Source: Musa acuminata AAA Group (lineage: Eukaryota > Streptophyta > Magnoliopsida > Zingiberales > Musaceae). Taken from it: a DNA stretch of 64,000 nt. The stretch covers positions 27,175,501 to 27,239,500 of the forward strand of contig NC_088339.1 of NCBI RefSeq assembly GCF_036884655.1, given 5' to 3'. Shown piece after piece: positions 35,401-49,563 of this stretch; the first letter of the stretch is position 1; every line of letters begins with the position of its first letter. A model generated the notes under the pieces. That model saw only the letters and a program-made list of their open reading frames with translations. It was not told the origin of the DNA and did no database searches. A program made the translations under genes and the position numbers.

Positions 35401-37398
35401 TAATTTCGATATCTTAGTCAAGCCAAAGCCTGCCACCTTCAATTGACCACCATCATCTATAAAAATATTTCTGGCACCTTACCAAAAATATTAATCATAT
35501 AGTAGATAACCAAATATTTATGTCTGCAGCTTTGAATATGACTGATATGTTATCAAGTACAGATATTGGATCATCTTACTTTGTCCTTAAATCACAATGG
35601 ACTATTGGGTCTGGTTTGCACTCATGAAGATAATTCAAGCCCCTGAATCATAGAGCAAACCAATACTTGGTTAACAAAGTTCCATTTAACCAAAAAACTA
35701 AGGTTATCTATGTAAATTTACATTATGGAAATTTGCTAATGCCATCAATGCACATGATATTATTACTCCACATGATCAGTATATTGGTGTGTATATCTGT
35801 GGAACACAAACTGTAAACAGGATTCATTTAAAGGAAAGAAAAGCTGTGAACAGGAGAAAATGCATAATGAGTAGCACAAGAAAACACAATCAGATTTAGT
35901 CAGGTGATTTTGAAAATTTTGTCTGCATAAATAAGAATCAAATACAGAATGAGCAAGCAAAATCTTGACGCACAAATGTTGAGATCCAGGTTCAGTCAAA
36001 ATTTAGCTGAGTCAAATTGTAATTAGATTTAACCCATCAGTACCAATCCGATGTCCGGATGGAAAAGTGGAAAAGTTACATTAGGCCACTAACAGTTATC
36101 ATCAATATGTATCTTTGGTCAAGCTGGAGTGGCAGCTGAAAAAGCTAAAATCAATATATTATATATTATGCCATGGAGAAATCTGGCTATAAATCTTCAA
36201 AGAACAATATGCATCTACAAAGACGGGCCTTCAGTATGGCCTTTGGAATTCTATGCCTATGAGGAATAGGTTCTCTGGTTACACTGACAAGCAAGAAAAA
36301 GAAGAGTATGTATAAATTTTCACCAAAAAATAAAGCTTATCCCATGAAAGAATAAGGAAGAAAAGGTTGAAGTGTTAAATGCACATTCACAACTCAGATA
36401 ATACTATAAATAAAAATATCTAGTGCTTAAACTAAAAAGTAACAAAAAATATAAAATCTTATTCTTATATTTCTCCATAAATAATGACAAATAAAAAAGC
36501 ACAAGAAGTAAGCAAATTTAGTATCTACAACATTTCAATTCCTTCATATTCATGTCCAGAATAGGTTAAAAAAATAAAGATGATTCCTAGCAGATCTCAG
36601 CAGAAGAGTTTTCAAGGAAATTAGTTAAGCTGATAGGATAAATTATTAGCAAATGCAATTCAAACAATAGTAGCTTGATACATGCCTGGCAATGTCAAGG
36701 GCAAATCGAAGAGCTTTATGCAACTTTAGACGTCCCTTCTTTTTAAGATAACTTCCTAAGTCACCCTGAGTTTAGAAAGCAGCAGAACAATTGACAGGTC
36801 ACAGCCATGATCTTGAATACCATATCACTAAACCACTCTTATGAAGGATAGGCATCTTAAGAAGTTGGAACACAGATAAAAAGGCTATAGATTGTTTACA
36901 AAAAATGGAGAATGACTAATAAATTTTGAGCACATTATGGTTTGATAAGATCATAGATTCAAATGTGGATTATGACATTGTCAGTATGGACTGGTTTTTA
37001 TGGGTCCAATGGCCGCCAACTGGGCAATTTCTCACATTTCTGTCCAAAACAAAAACTTGCTTCTCAGGAAACTCACTGTACCAATCTTTTTGACAGTGAA
37101 CAGACTGATAATGAGCTATACCAAGCAGGAAGCTTACTTCCCGGTTCTAGTATCAGTTCTTTTATTCTGGCAACTGTCAACAATTGTCTCTTCTTTCTTT
37201 ATTTTATTTTATTTTAATTTTCTTCTTCTCTGAATCTCTCATTTTTTACAACAGCTCTCTCCCTCTTCCCTCCATCTCCTCTACCTCTTCATATGTGTTG
37301 TCATAGCCTCCTCCCACAGGTACGCATCACTATCTCCTCTTCCTCATCCGCATTGCCATCCTCCTGCGGATATGTCACCTCCTCTTCCTCCTCCTCCT

Positions 37399-37433
<35 letters not shown>

Positions 37434-40400
37434 GGTTCTAGGTGATCTTGACTGGTACCGACTAACAGTGGCACTTGGTACACCAATCAGTACTGGTGCC
37501 ACAGTAATCTTGCCATCACCCAGTATCAGTATAAGACTAAGATTCTAATTCATGGACAAAACTATCAGTGCAATAATTAGATAAAATAATTTCTTCACAG
37601 CAAAAAACATAGTAAGCATTACCAGCAACTTACTTTTGGAAGGTACTCATAGACAATCATCATGGGTATATTCTGAGTAACGGCTCCAACAAACTGAACC
37701 ACATTAGGATGTCGAACCTTCTGCATCAGAGTCAGCTCATTCTTGAAAGCATTTCTGTACATGTAAAAGAAATATAAAGTAAATCAATGACTCTAGCAAT
37801 GTGTAGGAGGAACAAGATGAGGGAATAGCTTGCTCATAAGTCAGTATTCTATATAAAGTGCTGATGATGTGCCGATTTAACCCAATCACATGATTAACAA
37901 AGCATCAAGATACAACTCAAAACTATATTCTAACAGACACAAAGTTTTAGTAAACCAAAGAAAGGTAATTTCCCATCAGCCGGATTGTGCTTAATTTACT
38001 AGGGTCAAATTTTTGTGTCATGATTAGTTAAACTTAATATCCAACTACAGGGGAAATATTATATTGTTGAAACAATTGCTTTCAGTGAGCTGAATTAATG
38101 TCATTTCAGCTTCTAACATAACTTCTTAATATGTGATTGGAAGTTTGGAGCAAGTAAGATTTCTACAGAATGGTCTTTCAAAAGTTTATTGATGTTAGCA
38201 GAGCAGTCCTTTCATCCAAATAGGAAGATCAGTTTCAGGACCTGAACATTTCCATGTTAGGGTGTGGCTCCTTTCTGTTAATTTAAATACATTCTAGAGA
38301 ATACAAGCACTATAGGAAAGTCCTATCCAGTTTAAGCTCTATTAGGTTTTGATCAGTAGCTATCAGCCACATTTTATATGGAGCTTATGGAATCCATTTT
38401 AGATACTATTTGTTGTCTCATTCTACTATCTGATACAATCGACCAATTATTAAGGACAAAGGGCGATTAGACATGTTAGCATGAAGATCTTCTAGGATGA
38501 TATTATTTTGCATGTCACCATTAATATCTTTTCCATCAAAGTGCCTAATGCCTTAGTCAAAGCAAAGTTAGGCAAGGGTTAGAGACTTGGAGTGAAATGA
38601 TATGCAAGTTTGCATATATCAAGATTCAGGATTTTCTTATCAATAACAATATAGGCATCTGAGAGTACATAGTCCTCTAGATAAAAACAATTAATTGATA
38701 ACTGGTAAGGTTTCAAATAGGAAGTTTGCCTATCTTCATAGCTCAAATAAGCTCAAGTAGACATGCTTTAGCAAAAAAAATTGAACATGAAAGTATCTAA
38801 TGCAGCAAATGTTTATATCATGGAAAGAATAAACAAGTACATGGTGTCTGGATCTGAGTAGGCATCCTGCTCAAGCATCTTGACGGAGACTTTTATTCCA
38901 TTCCATTTAGCTACTTGACGAATGTCCTATCAATACCAACAATGGCAAATGATCATGATCAACATAATTAAGAAACTAAATATTTCAAAATAGACCACAA
39001 GAAAACTTCACAGGAATAATTACATGAAACAGCTCTTACAGCAACACTGGAATAACTGACAAAATAAACCAAGGCAAGGCAAAAGGATATGGATATCCAT
39101 CCAATTCAACCATACTAGTTGCAACATATCGTACAATCAAAAGACTTCAAGTTAAACTCCAGAGCACCTTATATATCACAAATTATAATGAACATAGCAT
39201 AACTGTCAAGGATACAACAGGCATGGAGCAAGACAGTACCTTTATCAACAATAGGTACACACCATCCATACTAATCAGTAGGGACTGATTATTGGCCTGG
39301 TGATGTGCTAAGATGGCTAGCATCAGCTCATCATTTGCAAGCCAGTGCTACCCAAAAATGCAATAATTTATGACCATAAAAATAAAACTCTTAACATTTA
39401 AACCTCAGACTGGAACTTAGGCATGCAGAATTTTCCTGATCCTCATCACAATAATCACTGTTAGAGATGTTTGTGCGCTAGTTTCCAGACATCTCTCTGA
39501 TGGATACTAATGAGCCTAGCATTAGGTATCCCTAGCTCAAGCTTGGCCGTTTTTAATCTGCAGGAAAGCTACCAACTTAATTTCTATCGAACTCAAGCTG
39601 CTCATGAACAGCTTGGATAATTTTTTGATGAGAAAACATGGTAATAAAGTATTTGAAAACACAATGAAAGAACAGTGCTTGTAAAAGATTATCTTTCCAA
39701 AATATCAGCAGAAATTATTATCTCTGTGCTTGCCAAATGCTTAAAGACAATTTTCCCAAAGTCCAAATCTTGTCATTCTCTTCCAGAGAAAGTGAGGCAT
39801 GATTCTTGATACAACTTATAAGCAATTAAAGCTGAAACAAATCACAATAAGTCTGAGGTGCAAAGAACATGCCTTTGAGAGCTCATCACCCTGCCGGAAG
39901 TAAAGCTCTGTTGGGTTCAGCTCATACTCAGGAACATCTTGGGGATTAGAAACTGCCATTGGGGTCTTTCTAGTCTTCTGTTAGTGCACGCCAGCATTTA
40001 GAGAATAATAATTTTGGTAAGAAAAGTATGTTTTCCTTTTGAAGGGGAAGCAAAAATTTCTCTTTTTTCATCTTGTATTTGGAATACATCCTACCGGTGT
40101 TTTGGCTCCTCTAGCTTTCAATAGATCATAGACTTCGGCATTACCATAGTGCTTAGCATCTGCAGCCGCCTGCAATCCGATAAACAAACTGAGATTCAAA
40201 TCGAAAGTTGGATATACTAGTATGCATTACATGATTTCCAGCTATCATCAAGGATGAACATAGAACGTTGATGAATTCTTAGCGCGCACACATCCATTTC
40301 CACTTTGAAGCAACTGTCGAACAAGGAAATTGTTTGACAACATACCGTGCTTCCCCAACGATCTCTAGCGTCGATGTTGGCCCCGATGCTGAGCAACAGC

Positions 40401-40765
40401 CTGACCACATCCACGTGCCCTTCGCAGGCGGCGATGTGCAAGGCTGTCCGGCCGTCGAGGTCGATGCTGTTCACGTCCACCCCATCCTTGAGGAGGTCCT
40501 CCACCCCATTGGCGTCCCCTTGGCACGCCATGAAGAGGAGCTGCATGGTAGCGTCGAGATTCTCCGGCACCCCCACCAGCTCCCCCTTCACGGGGCTCCG
40601 CCGGTTGGGGTCGAGCGACGACTGCCGCCCAAAGGCGAACCGTCTCGCGTTGGCCAGCCTCGGGTCGAGCGAGGCGTGGCGCCCGAAGCTGAACCTGCTC
40701 TTCGACAGCGACCCGAGGGAGAACTGCCGCGACACCCCCCGCTTCAGCGCCGCCACCACGTCCAT
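32405..40765 (-). CDS. ILK1: Integrin-linked-kinase-like ankyrin protein kinase (Raf-like MAPKKK group)
   Basis: Twelve coding exons, minus strand: 40346-40765, 40095-40169, 39873-39977, 38841-38926, 37634-37754, 36686-36765, 35580-35642, 35355-35470, 34755-34840, 33659-33783, 32696-32827 and a 7-nt last exon 32405-32411. All phases agree, giving 471 residues ending FKLPWK, the family C-terminus. Residues 1-60 are basic with repeated FGR-SLDP motifs. Ankyrin repeats span ~72-165 (DGRTALHIAACEGHVDVVRLLL). The kinase domain spans ~200-455, with VSVK lysine at 216, HPNVVQFVGAVT, IVYEYLP, HCD at 311-313 instead of HRD, GFG at 331-333 instead of DFG, APELYKNEIFDRSVDAFSFSLILYE, and VRPTFSEII. Arabidopsis ILK1, with the same HCD and GFG, works in potassium and immune signalling. 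Introns 3 and 6 need GC donors (AAG|GCATGT, CAG|GCATGT). Introns make up over 80% of the locus. Confidence 0.92.
37401..37432. repeat. (CT)n microsatellite in an ILK1 intron
   Basis: About 15 CT dinucleotides in the ~870-bp intron between coding exons 5 and 6; the surrounding ~300 bp is unusually pyrimidine-rich on the plus strand. Confidence 0.9.
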
Positions 40766-42956
40766 CTCCGCAAGTATCAGAGCTCCAGATCCAGTCAAGA
40801 CGCAATCTTTGATTCGCAGACTGAAGCAAGATCGAATCTTTAAAGCCAGAAAAAGATCCTAATTCCAACAAAACGCGGGTCGATACTGAAGACTGGGAGC
40901 TGGAACTGGAGCTATGGAACAGGACCCAGAAGGGCCCGAGATTCCGGCGGTGGAATGGAGGTCATGGCGGAGATGGAGGATCTTTTATCGGCAGGAGCTG
41001 AAGGGATAGAGAGAAGGGGGGGATTTGGAGAAGTATTTAAAGCCTCTTCTTGCGGGGGCGAGAAGGGCGTCATTTTTATATTCGTGCTTTCAACGCGAGC
41101 GATAGCCGTCGGCCAGAAAAAAGGTGCGAATGTGATCGGATTCTCACCAAAGTGGCTTCTGACTAAAATATTACAATCCCAGCATATCAGCCGTTGGAAG
41201 TAGGAGGACTCTGCCGATCACTGACTTTAGCCATCGTGAACGGCGGCTGGAATGTGTACAATGATTGGAAAGGATCCCCACCTGGTCCATGAGTCTTCTG
41301 TACGACGATGGTTTGAACCGGTCCAATCTATCTCCGATCCAGTAATCGAATCAAATGTACCAATGATTTGGGTCGCGGTCCTCTCGATGGATGGCTCGAT
41401 CTAGCTGAGTTATGATAATGTCCAATTCTACGATACAAGTGGAAATGGAAATTGGATCCTAAAAGCTCAGATACACCAACAACATGAATATTAGATACAG
41501 GTAGTGCCCATAATGGACTGCCCAAGAACATATGTTATACGCGCCTACCAACTCACCTGCCTCAATTATTTTAGGGAGACAACCGAGATCCACTTTGGTT
41601 CATCCCCCACATGTTGCTTGCCCACTAATTCAAATGTGAGAGAGGTCGGCAAGGCACGGAGGACAAAGAAGCAATCATCATGGTTCGACAATTACCAATA
41701 ATTGAGAGGTGTAAATTAAATGAGAATTTAAGGCCGAATGTGTAAATTGAATGATGCAATGGGTTGTATCCAACTACATGATCCAAAACCGTCAACATTG
41801 ACTTGCGGTTGATCCAATCGGTGGTGGGTTCCTCTTCATGGGAGCTACGCTATAACCGACGAGCCATCCGTGTCTATTCTTCTTTCACGAGGTAGTCCAC
41901 AAGGCCCGTCCATCAGTTATGATTAGACCACCTTTTGATCGTGATAGAAAGACACCAAAGTATATAATTATCTTGAGATAGATTTTTTTATTGTTCACAC
42001 AATACATGATGGAAAGCAAAACCTCCCAATCAACAAGCATTCATATTTTTATCCTGAAGTTGCAAACTTTTTGATTGCTTTCACTGTTTTAAGAAACTTA
42101 ATAAAGCTCCCACCAACATTGGGCTGCTAATAAAGGCAGGATGACACAATCTATCTGTTTTTGGAAGAAGTTTTTTCTTCAGATTTAACATCTATTTTGA
42201 TAGGTCATATTTTGGACTCTCTTTTTAGTAAATAATTTTTTTTCTTATTTTTATTTAAAGAAAGACACCAAACTAATTCTTGAGAACAATTCGGATAGGC
42301 ATGATGATGGGATGGAGCCAAAGGTAGGCAATGACTTTGGAAGTGGATGTGGATGTGGACGTGGACGTGTCGAGGGGATTTGGACGGCTGCTATTTTTAG
42401 ATGTATATGGTTTTTGGTTTTCTAAAACCATATTGTTTTGTGTGGTTTCTCTTTGCAACTTGGGACAAAATACTAGAGATAATTCCCTTCAATACAATAG
42501 ACTGCTTATAACAAGAACCAAGGGGTTGAGATGATGGCCACCATATCTTGATAAGATCATCAACAATTTTGCAATGAAGTTGATCAGAGTGAGAGAGTTG
42601 AAGAGTTGAGGTCTAATTCCTGATCAACAGGGGGGCCTATTTTAATAAGAAAAAAAGTGCCCAACTCTTTGCCTAACAGATTTACTAGCATATACCAAGA
42701 ACAAGAAACTTTGAATATAGTAATGTGTTCAAAACACTGGTATCAACATTTCTTTCTTTGGCAGTAGTAAGAGGAAACAGTGGCCTGGAAGTGAGCCCCA
42801 AAGCAAGGTTTAAAACACCCTAATATACTGGACACACCGACATCCAGAATCAATAATTACACCAAAAAGCAGCAGATTTGTCTAACAAAGACATACTATT
42901 ATTATACACATCGACAACAAACAAACATGAAGAACAACCATACTCATGAAAGATTT
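40766..42956. other. ILK1 leader/promoter and intergenic region
   Basis: The first ~300 bp next to the ILK1 ATG is probably its 5' UTR and promoter. The remainder to the LARP6 stop has no supported gene. A short GATGTG/GACGTG hexamer run lies at 42341-42370. The plus-strand frames over 40.33-40.86 kb are antisense shadows of ILK1 exon 1. Confidence 0.5.
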
Positions 42957-45900
42957 TTAGATTGTACCTGTTGGGACGACTGGTTTTCCTCGACCCATGG
43001 TGAAACCCCTTGTACCATCTGGCATGCGAGGACCAGGAGGTTGTTTGTTGGCTCCAACAGGTTGCTCACGCTCGGAATGGATAAGATGATGGCTTGACGG
43101 TGGAGTACCAACTGCATGGCCTCCAACACGGTTATTGCTAAGATGTTGGCCTCGTCCTCGTCCTCTTCCTCCTCGGCTACGACCTCTCCCTCGCCTTACT
43201 GTTCCATCCTTGTCATTGAAACTGTCCACACTCTGTTCAAGGTAACATATCTGAACTGCCTTAGGACAACTGACATTGGACTATATTGACTTTAAAAAAA
43301 TTGGCCTTATGTTTACTACAGGATGAGATATACCACTGACAAAAAAGAGAGGATACATCAGGTAGACCAAGAAATAACTAATAGACAATGAATTGACTGA
43401 ATCCTTTTTGCTGAAGAAAACTTCGCCAGGGAGTGACATGTGGAACAAGCATTCTTACCTCGTGCTCGTGCAACACTTCAGACGTGTGATATGCATCCTC
43501 AACCTGCTTCTCATTTAATGTGGAGACATCCTCCTCTCCAGTAAATTCAACTTCATGTACTTTTCTTCCTCGACCTTGCCCATGTTTTGTCTGGATTGAA
43601 GATCAGGAAAATGAGACGACCAGTAATAACATGATAAAGACTTTTGTATGCAAAAGAGGAGTATTAGCTTATGGGAAAAATTAACAGAAAATTCAAATAG
43701 CACAAGATTGTCCATCCAGGTGAGCCTTCTAGGTTTGGTCAAGCTGAGTCTAAATTTTAATTGTTGACCTCCAGTGACTGAAGATACAAGCTTAAAAATT
43801 ATACAAACTAGTTAAAAAATGAATTAAAATTATGAAAATTATCTTCATATAAATAGAAATATACATTTGCAAAGTTAGCAAAAACCTATAAGAATTATAA
43901 TGTCATACAATCCTCTTCATGACCATATACTGACTGAATTAGCAGCATTTCAATTGCATAGTGCAATAAAAAATCATATTTTTTCTTGTGTATGTAAAAA
44001 TTACAAAGTTCTCTTCGATGAGTCTACAAAAATGTTCAACCATAGATACACATTTTAAAAGTCCTATCTCAAAGATTCCTGCCATTTTCAGCTTGTATCA
44101 CCACTAGTTTAATTAAATTAAGTTTTGTACACGCATGCAACATACACACACACAAAAGATATCCAACAGGTATAAAGCATCACACGCACAAATTTATAGC
44201 TAAGTTCTGAAAATGTAGACCAAGCAAATGTGTTTCATGAACAAAGATATATGAGTGAAAATGCAAGATAGTGTGAGAAGAAAGTAAAAGCAAACGCATG
44301 ATGCTTACCAAAAGTTTAGGGAACACTCTAACTCTGAGTCCACTTCTCCAATTCTTTTCATTGTTGAGTTCTGCAACCTCCATGACAAAAGAACAATATA
44401 TGTATAGGATTGTGGCTTAGAAAATGTAGAAAACCTATGAAAGATGGAACTGATCATACTTACTGCTTTTTCAGCATCTTCGACGGTCTCATACTCCACA
44501 AATGCATGCAACTACCAAAAAAAAATGAAATCAAATCTTAAAATATAACTAAATGGATGTTTTATAACACATCCACATGAACATGTGCTGTACAAAAAAA
44601 ATATTGCGCTATTCAACCAAACAATTTGTTTGCAGCTTACAAACAAGTATGAATGGTTATTCAAGCCCCACAGTTCAGGAGCACAATTTTCCTTTATAAC
44701 TTAACAGTAAAGTTTTAAACACATGTTTCTCCATGCTTGTTTGCTTATTACACACAATGAAGTTAAAAAGGGTTTCTAGTTGTTGAACAATGAGCTACTT
44801 ATCATGACAACCTTCCAGAGAAATCCAGAAAAAAAAGGAAACTGTTAAAGATGTATAGCATTTTGCGATGAATATTAAAAACATTATACTCATACAAACT
44901 AACCAAGCAATATAATATGAAGGGTCATTTTAAGACACTATTTGCTTATTACACAATCCAAAAATAGGACGAAATACATACTCTGTTACCAAAGTGCATT
45001 TCAAGTTTTGTTGGTCTATTAGTTGCAGCGGCTGCTCCATTGGATGGTTGTGGATAGCATGTGCGAATTGTCTTGACACTGCAGAACAATATCTTCAAGT
45101 GATTTAGACTACAAACTTCATATAGCATAAATTATAAGATAATCTACCTTCCAATAGATGAGAAAATCTTCATAAGATTCTGATAACAATGATCCTCAGG
45201 TAGATTTTCGGCCATCACGATGCGGGACTAGAAGGATGACAGGGAGAATTATCATTAAACTAAGACCACATAAAATGATAAAAGAACCTCAAAACAGAAC
45301 TGATCGAACCTGACCTGCAACTCTTCCATGTCTGATTCGGTAAAAGGTTGCTGGCGCCTAACCTTCTTCCCATCATCACTTACAACCTGCAGTTTAGCTA
45401 AAATCAGAAACACCTAGGGTGTGTTTGGTATTACATCTCCTCTACCAAAAAATAGATGCTTAAAATGAAAAACGATATACGTCAGTGCTTGCATACTTGT
45501 GCGTTTGATTACAAAAGATCTGTCAACTTCAAAAGCATTTTTCTTATCAATTAAATTTTTGGTGAAGCAACTTTTTAACAAATATTAGAGGTAGCATCGT
45601 CCACAGCAATGATACAGTTGGTAAGCATGGTGGTACTGATGACAGCCATGGTGGTGGCAGTGACCGCAGATCATGATAGCAGCAACTATGATAAGACATT
45701 GGTGACAGTGGCAATGACTGGTAGTGGCTGTGGTAGTCTATGGCGGTCAGTGGTAGGATAAATAGTGATGATGATAGTAGTGGTGGCTGATGGTGAGGCT
45801 AAATAGACATCGATGACAAGGACAAGTACAACACCGTATAGAGCAGGTAATACCATTCATATGACATTTATGATTAGGACAAGTATTTAAAGCTGCATTA

Positions 45901-48900
45901 TGCAAGTACACATTATTCCATTATCAAGGCATAGAGACATTAAAAAATAAAATTAGGATGAAATCATCCAATGTGGCATGCATTAAACAAATGCCTTGTA
46001 AGAACTCACAAGTTTTGTTGACGTCTGCAGTGCCAAAGCAAGCTGCGAATTGTTATGGACTAATGCCTTGATTTTTTTGAAAGCTGCAACCACCGATATA
46101 GGTACTGCACAGATAAAAACATTTAAAAACATCAGGTAATCACTACATGAACCTGAGTTCTCATCTATTCTAATGTTAGAACCCATAGATGATAAAAATA
46201 CAATCAGAAAATTGAGTGTCATTTGCAGAAATGCTCAAATGAGTCTACAGTTTACCATTTAGTATAAGCCACAAAATTTTTTGTCTGACTTGATAATTGA
46301 ACAATTGATTCCAAAAAATAATAATCTAAGCATTAATTGCTATGTTGACAAATAAATTACACCTTCTAGATGTCCAACCGAACTCATCAGACACCACGCA
46401 ACTATCACTTTTTTTCCAAAAAGAAAATATGACAAAATCATAAAGTACTACAAAAGGACCTGTGCAAGTCATTGTACAAAATGTTCAACAACATTGGTGG
46501 AATGTTTTCTGCTAACAAAAAATCAGATTGTTACCCTTGCTTGTACAGTAACCAGGTTGCTGCTTGGTTATATTCCTTGTAACAGCGATTACATACACAA
46601 AAAGTATTAATTTTGACACATATGCCGTATGTCCGAACTATCACTTGATTTAGACCATTAAGAATGGCAGTTTCAGTCGATAGTGGTTTTTTCTTCTTAA
46701 AGTCACTGGTAAAGGCATCCATCAAAGGGTGGAGAGTCGTGCAACATAGAGGCATGTATGGTTATTTGCCAAGAGCACTCTGCAAACCAGACAAAATGTA
46801 TGAACTTCAATACCTGATAGTGTCGTCTGTGCTATAACAAGGACCAATTCTTCAAACTGGTACTGAGATGTAAACCACCTTACAAAGATTACTTAGAAAT
46901 TTATCATGCCTGTTTGCAAATCACTTTTTTGATGAGGATACTCCAAGTTGAACTCAATATTTTGCAAGCATAAGATAGACCTTCAAGCAGATATAACACC
47001 CTAAATCCCCAAAAAGCTTAAAATGTGAAGCAAAGTGCACAAGGCTCACATCAATGTGGGGTCCAAGGAAGATCCATGTATTCATCTTATCCCTTCAGGC
47101 AAAGAACTTATTTTTGTAACTTGAACCTTAGTCACCTAAGTCACCGAAAGGAGCAAATTTAATGTGACACCAAGATTGACCCTCAACCCTAAAAAAGCTT
47201 CTATTCAGAAAAACCAACTATTCCAACCATTCTCTTATGGCAACTAATCAAGGAACTGAAATTTAGTATTGCAACTTAGGTTGGTTTGAAGCCAAGCAAG
47301 CCCGAGCAACCCAATCATTGAGCTGGCAGGATCAGTTAGGGTTATAATGGCCTTCAGCTCTATCTGATCGAGTCTATCTGATCGAGTTGCAATCCTAACG
47401 GATTCCTGGGATAGCCTATTCCAATGCTTTCTAGAACACATTTTGTTGATGTATGTGCATCTCACTGAACTTCTACCCAATGTTGCACCTTAGTCACCCA
47501 CGATGTTCTACCATTTTTATTAGTGTGAACATTAAACAAGAGATGTTCCTCGTTGAAAGCAAAAAATAACATTAAATATGTCTAGTTATCAGGTCACAGT
47601 AAAGAACAACTAAAAACAAAAAGCTTGAGTAGCCAATGATTAAATAATTACCAAATCCCTCAGGATCTTTAGTAATGAACCTCATCAAATGTTCAGTTGT
47701 AGCAAGGTTTGCATCACTGAAATAATACTCAACCTGCCCATTATAAAATAATAAAAAGGATGAGTTACATCACATAAAAGAGTGAAAAATAATGCATGTA
47801 ATTAACTGGAAATTACATGTTTATTGTAATAGCAATAAAGAAATAAGTGCATAAAATTTATTGCAGCAGCAGAGACAACTCCATTATTATTTAGCTCAAC
47901 TATAATCTGAGGCTAGATTGACAATTTTGTCAATTGATCAAGGACAATAATGATGAGAATTTTAATTAAGCCACAGAACACAAGCGGTTGAAAAGAAAGA
48001 AAGGAATCAATAGCAAAGGACAAACAATCAAATTCTGATTATCTGAAATCTGGATAGATATAAAGAGTACTTCAACTTTGTAAGACTATGCTGTTCTAAT
48101 AAGCAGATGTTATAAGGCGAAACAGCATTAGAAACAGAGATTCTTAATACTCATCTCCAACCCACAGAATATGATAAGATAAAGCTGTATTTATTATTTA
48201 AACATCTTATCACAGTTGAAACCCATTACCACAAATGATAGTGTACACATCATCAACCTAGAAACAAAGGGAAAATAATACACGTCAGACACCCCACTCT
48301 TCCTGAAGCAAATACTATAACTGCTACTGGCCATCCCAACAGCAATCTCTAAATGTTCATGTATTAACAGCTCGATGAATACCCTCTTTAGAGGCTTACC
48401 TATCTGCTTTTCTCATTTTCCCTTCCACATCCCCTTAATGTTTCTTCACTCCTGCTCTTCAAAGCATACTTCTTTTCCACCGCAGAAAATTCATATGACA
48501 CAGTTTTCTTTTTGTTATTATCAATTCAGAGAATGAATTATTCTTCTGTGGTAACATTTCATTTTGTGTAGACGATAATGGTGATAATATTGAGACTTAA
48601 ACAGACTTGGTATATTAGAAATGATGAGGAGATCCATCACGTCATTGGTTTCACTGCAAGAGTTCAGAGACTCTACCAATCTACCACCAATAAGAATCTT
48701 AGATTATATCTAGTGGTTCTTTTTATCAAGTTATCTAATTACATATATAATGCCAATCATCAGGGTACACAACCAGGTCATGGCACCATTCAACAGAAAC
48801 TTTTTTTTTTTTAAACTCAAATCTTGAAATAATTAAGCACTGAAATTAAAAGTCTATCATGGTTGCGAAACTCAACAAAATAGAAATTTCAGATGCTTGA

Positions 48901-49563
48901 AATAAAGACGATATTGAATTTCATATTTCTATATTACGGAACACGGTGTATCTAAAAATTATCTACTATTTAGACTAATATGAAGAGAATGAATGATAAA
49001 AAATTCAGCCGACCAATCATTTCATCTTCCAAGGTTTCGACAAAACTCCACACATTCCACTAGCTAACTAATCAAAAACCAATTTTGTTCCGAAAGTACT
49101 ATCTTTAAAATTGTATCAACTAAATTAACACATATTCGGAAATTAAAGTCACAGGTGAAATATTTAAGAAACCACAAACCTGCTTGGTGATCTTTTGGAT
49201 AACTTCATCCGAGAGACCATCACCTGCCGAAGAGCTTAGATCTAGATCATCACCTGTATGTGCTCCCTCATGCTCTCCAAACCCGCCGGCACCCCCACCC
49301 CCACTCCCGTAGTACTCAAACGAACTCGGCCCAGGGCCGAAGCACGCCGGGCCTGGAGGCGCCTGGTGAAAGACGTGCATCACCGGACGCGCCGCCGGGG
49401 CGTGACCGTGGCGGATCGGCGCCGCACGGGGTACGAACTCGGCGGCCCGGGCGTTGAGGCGGCTGGAGGAAAGGGCACGGGAGAGGGCGGGGTCGGAGGA
49501 ACCCGGCGGCGATCGGCCGTCCTCGGTGATCTCTGGGGTTTGGTCGTCCATGTCTTGGGCCAT
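42957..49563 (-). CDS. LARP6: La-related protein 6 (LARP6b/c type), RNA-binding
   Basis: Ten coding exons, minus strand: 49180-49563, 47652-47733, 46010-46104, 45315-45386, 45148-45227, 44982-45078, 44464-44511, 44309-44377, 43459-43590 and 42957-43232. All phases agree, giving 444 residues. Residues ~34-45 are a PAM2 motif (SRLNARAAEFVP) that binds the MLLE domain of poly(A)-binding protein. The La motif starts about 115 (ITKQVEYYFSDANLATTEHL, DPEGFVPISVVAAFKKIKAL). The RRM-like module follows (SRIVMAENLPEDHCYQNLMKIFSSIG, LHAFVEYETVEDAEKA). Then come an RGRGRSRGGRGRGRG arginine-glycine tract and a SUZ-C motif (GPRMPDGTRGFTMGRG) near the C-terminus. PAM2 plus SUZ-C points to the LARP6b/6c subgroup, linked in Arabidopsis to mRNA translation and storage, 6c in pollen tubes. 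The locus starts 408 bp from the divergent MUTYH ATG. The GC-rich exon 1 contrasts with AT-rich introns. Confidence 0.92.

Noticed and set aside
40334..40871. Plus- and minus-strand frames of ~170 codons over ILK1 exon 1
   Set aside because: GC-rich shadows of the real ILK1-like first exon.
45560..45860. GTG/GAT-rich stretch in a LARP6 intron starting near a GTGTGTTTGGT string, considered as a hAT-type element
   Set aside because: No inverted partner or 8-bp target duplication could be found.
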